From positions 22,862,488 to 22,926,487 of the forward strand of contig CM073898.1 in assembly GCA_037176705.1 (NCBI GenBank): DNA of 64,000 nt. The letters run 5' to 3'. Below the pieces are notes generated by a model. The model saw nothing but the letters and a program-made list of their open reading frames with translations, did not search any database and was not told the DNA's origin. Positions 61,281 to 64,000 of this stretch are shown here, in pieces. Source of the DNA: Molossus alvarezi (taxonomy: Eukaryota > Chordata > Mammalia > Chiroptera > Molossidae). The position numbers and the translations under genes are program-made. Position 1 is the stretch's first letter, and every line of letters begins with the position of its first letter.

Positions 61281-62539
61281 TTTTAATCCCCATTACTGAA
61301 AGACGGCTGACATCTCTTTTTGCTCTTTTTCTTGATAAAGAATTTAAGGAAGGTCACATTCATTAGGATACAACAAAGAACAAGAAAATTGGATAATCTT
61401 TATAAGAAGCAGAAATAGGAAATAGCTAGAAATAAGGATTTAGGAAACAATAGGTCCTAGTTTTGATCCATTTACTAAATTAATACTCTAGGAACATCTC
61501 TGTGAACTCACTAGCAAATGTGATGTCATTCCAAAATGATATACAAATATTGAAGAGATACTCATGATCTTACTTGACATACCTTGAACTCTTCTAAAGA
61601 TGGAACAAGACACCAGCAAGCAGAAGGAATCACTGGGCTGTGCTCCCCTGGAACGCTATCTGCAGTTTTCATTTCTTATTCTTATGATAATCAGGTTGGA
61701 GGCTTTATTACTCTTTAGTTAATTATTTTTGTTCTTATATATCTCAGTTTGTAGTTCCCTAAGAATGTTGACCATGAGCAATATGCATATATATCCCATC
61801 TAAAATGCCTCTGCTCTACTGCAGAGACAGAAAATATTCTCCATTTTTCTCCTAGTCCCATAACACAAATGCTTTTAGACATGCAATAATCTATTTCTTT
61901 AGTAAGTCTCTTTCTATTTCAGTGTTTATGCATGAAATTGATCTAATGCCCAAAGGAGAAATACCACTGTCAGCTTTTACAACATTTTCAGAAAGGCACA
62001 TATGCATTTTGCTTCTCCTGTTTTATGAAGCTCTTTTTACTGCTTTCTCTTAAGAACATATTATGAAAAATCCAATTTCCCTGCAGATATGTCGAACTGT
62101 GCTGTTTCCTGAAAGCTGGAACAAAATCTGCTTTTGAGATGGCTTATGCAATTTGGTACCAAATATGTGGGTGCGCAGCTTGAGAAATTCTCATAGAACT
62201 ATCATTTCCGATATTTCCACAGTCTGAAACAGGACTCATTGATTGTTTTTAATTTGATGTATATCCAGTAATGAGGAGCCAGTCACCACATTGAGCATAG
62301 ATTTGAATAACCCTATGAATTATTCTGTACCAAATGGCTCAGTGAGTCAAAGATGGAATCTTAAGGAAATGAAATGGCTCTAGAATAAAGATGAGAGAGA
62401 GAGAGGAAGGAAAGGAAGGATGGTCAAGAAGAGGAAAGTTCCAAAGAAAAAGTAACTGTCATTTTTCTCAACTGACCACTTGTTTGTATGCATGTTTATA
62501 TATTGACTTATTTTTAATGTAATACTATTTGATGTATGG
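61281..62539. other. No gene or recognised repeat
   Basis: A short GA-rich tract near 62392-62425 and nothing else of note. Confidence 0.45.
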
Positions 62540-62930
62540 AAAAGAATCAATGTAATATATATATAAAACACAATCACAAGAATGAATATTCATGAACCCA
62601 CTATCTAATACAGGAAACAAAATTACACAGTATCATTTATTTATTGTGTGTTCCTCCTTATCCTCTGCTTCTCCCACAAATGTCATTACACTATAAATGT
62701 TATTTTTTTATTTTTTATCGTTACCTTTTTTTACTACTTCTATATTAATTTACAAACATTCAGTTGTCATTTTGCCTTTTTTTGATTCTTGTAAACACAG
62801 TATCATACTAGATTTATTGGATTCATTGTACCATATTCAAGCATATTTTGGCAAATAGCTTTATTTTATTCGTTTCCACGTGCAAAATAACTGAGTGGCT
62901 GAATAAATCATTCCTTTTATCAGTTTTTCA
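62540..62930 (-). mobile_element. Possible old L1 fragment in antisense
   Basis: gaatattcatgaacccacta, taatacaggaaacaaaatta and cacagtatcatactagattt resemble reversed old L1 sequence. Weak match, boundaries uncertain. Confidence 0.4.
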
Positions 62931-62939
62931 GTAAATTTG

Positions 62940-63122
62940 AAGTCTTTCTTTCCATCTTCCATTTCCATTGCCTCGTTCCCTCCCTTCCTCTTTACATGCA
63001 TGCTGCCTTTTCTCTCTCTCGCTCTCTCCCTTTCCTCCTTCTTACCTTCCACATTCTTTTTCTTTCTTTCTTCTTTCTCCCTCCTTCCCTCCCCCTTTCC
63101 TTTCTTCCTTTACTTTTTTTTT
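62940..63122. repeat. Long polypyrimidine tract
   Basis: About 180 bases almost wholly C/T on the + strand with few purine interruptions (one at tacatgcatgctg). Confidence 0.9.
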
Positions 63123-64000
63123 ACTCTTATTACAGTAGTAGTTTTGCCAAAAACATTTTTAAAGATTCTGTTTCTTCTAGAGAAATTTTAGGTTCACAGC
63201 AAAATTGATAAGGTACAAAGATTTCTTATATACCCCCTGTTCTCACATACATAGATTCCCCCATAATCAACATTCCCCACCAGAATGGTACATTTGGTAC
63301 AACTGATGAATCTACATTGACACATTATCATCACCCAAAGTCACTCATAGTAAACATTAGGGTTCATAGTGTTGTACATCTATGGATTTTAAAAAATGTG
63401 TCATGACATGTACCCATCATTATAATATTAGAAAGGATTTTCATTGTCCCCCAAATTCTCTCTGCTCTGCCTCTTCACCCCTACCCATTCCCCTACCCTG
63501 CCACTTGCTTGACAGAAAGAAAGCATCTAATGTGTTTGTATGGGAGTGGAATTGTTTTATCACAGGTTACACAAATGTTCTACCTCAAAATTATGCCATT
63601 TATTTCTTCTTATATTTATATTTCTACCAGAAATTGATTGATTCCTCTCCTCTCTAATACTTGGATTTATCTGACTTCTTAAGTATTATGGGAATTATCA
63701 TCTCTGGTAATAAAATCATGTTAATGGGTTTAACGTAGTAATTGTATTTCCCTTATTACTATGAGGTCAGACATCTTTTCTAGTCTCTTTTCTCTCATCA
63801 CGTTTCCTCTTTTGTGAGATACCAGTTTGTGTATTTCCCACAATTTTCTATGCTCGTTTGTCCTTTTCCAATTGATTTGTGAGGATATTACAGCGCTTTG
63901 TAAATTACATATATTGCACACATTTGTCAGTTGGTGTTTTGTTTTATCACTGTCTCTAGTCAGTTTTTGTTGAACAGGAGTTTTTAATTAACAAGTAATA
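63120..64000 (-). mobile_element. Old L1 3' portion in antisense, running off the window
   Basis: ttttaggttcacagcaaaat, ccaccagaatggtacatttg, gatgaatctacattgacaca and catgacatgtacccatcatt match the reverse of old L1 3' ends. L1-like sequence appears to continue to the edge. Confidence 0.65.

Noticed and set aside
62996..63208. Ser/Leu/Phe-rich frames
   Set aside because: They are translations of the polypyrimidine tract.
1..64000. CRISPR arrays, operons or other prokaryotic systems
   Set aside because: The window is mammalian. The only regular repeats are microsatellites and transposons.

Overview
This window is AT-rich, intron-scale vertebrate DNA from a bat of the vesper-bat/molossid/miniopterid group (Yangochiroptera). 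The evidence is nine copies of tRNA-derived SINEs of the VES type, three copies of a ~120 bp mariner-type MITE, and L1 3' ends of a type I associate with bats, on a background of MIR, L2, MLT1, MLT2, MER20 and old L1 found in all placental mammals. There are no bacterial features and no multi-exon host gene that I can support. The species cannot be named from the sequence.

The one long open reading frame is at 28419-30014. It is a complete, intron-less copy of pyruvate kinase M in the M2 isoform (531 codons), with 5' and 3' UTR, a 30-base A tail and a perfect 14 bp target-site duplication. It is a recent L1-mediated retrocopy that landed in the 3' end of an L2 element. Every catalytic and fructose-1,6-bisphosphate-site residue I checked is retained.

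Layout: 0.4-2.3 kb holds old hAT, MIR and LTR remnants. 2.36-7.30 kb is a dead L1 with an 11 bp target-site duplication, two nested VES SINEs and a large internal ORF2 deletion. 7.3-12.9 kb is mostly unassigned. 12.9-15.8 kb is an old antisense L1 with microsatellites and a MITE. 16-19.5 kb has MLT1 LTRs and an L1 tail. 23.1-25.3 kb is an old L1 carrying two VES copies, with a third at its edge. 28.1-30.7 kb is the L2 interrupted by the PKM retrocopy. 31.9-33.2 kb has hAT, MIR, MLT1 and MER20 pieces. 34.2 kb has a perfect 24 bp hairpin. 35.8-37 kb has MIR, VES, MITE and a twin-primed L1. 38.7-40.2 kb has MIR and L2. 41.3 kb has a truncated U2 snRNA pseudogene. 42.8-45.5 kb has VES, an L1 3' end, a MITE and VES. 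46.4-49.1 kb has an MLT2 LTR, an L1 5'-region-like piece and an MLT1 LTR. 51.3 kb has an L1 3' end. 56.3-57.3 kb is a near-identical inverted repeat. 58.1-58.5 kb is a probable hAT transposase relic. 60.7 kb has a 5'-truncated VES. 59.6 and 63.1-64 kb have antisense L1.

No gene network can be described. What links the elements is L1 machinery: L1 enzymes plausibly mobilised the L1 copies, the VES SINEs, the U2 fragment and the PKM mRNA. Short remaining reading frames look like chance or transposon fragments. Repeat family names come from recognition by eye, and boundaries without target-site duplications are approximate.
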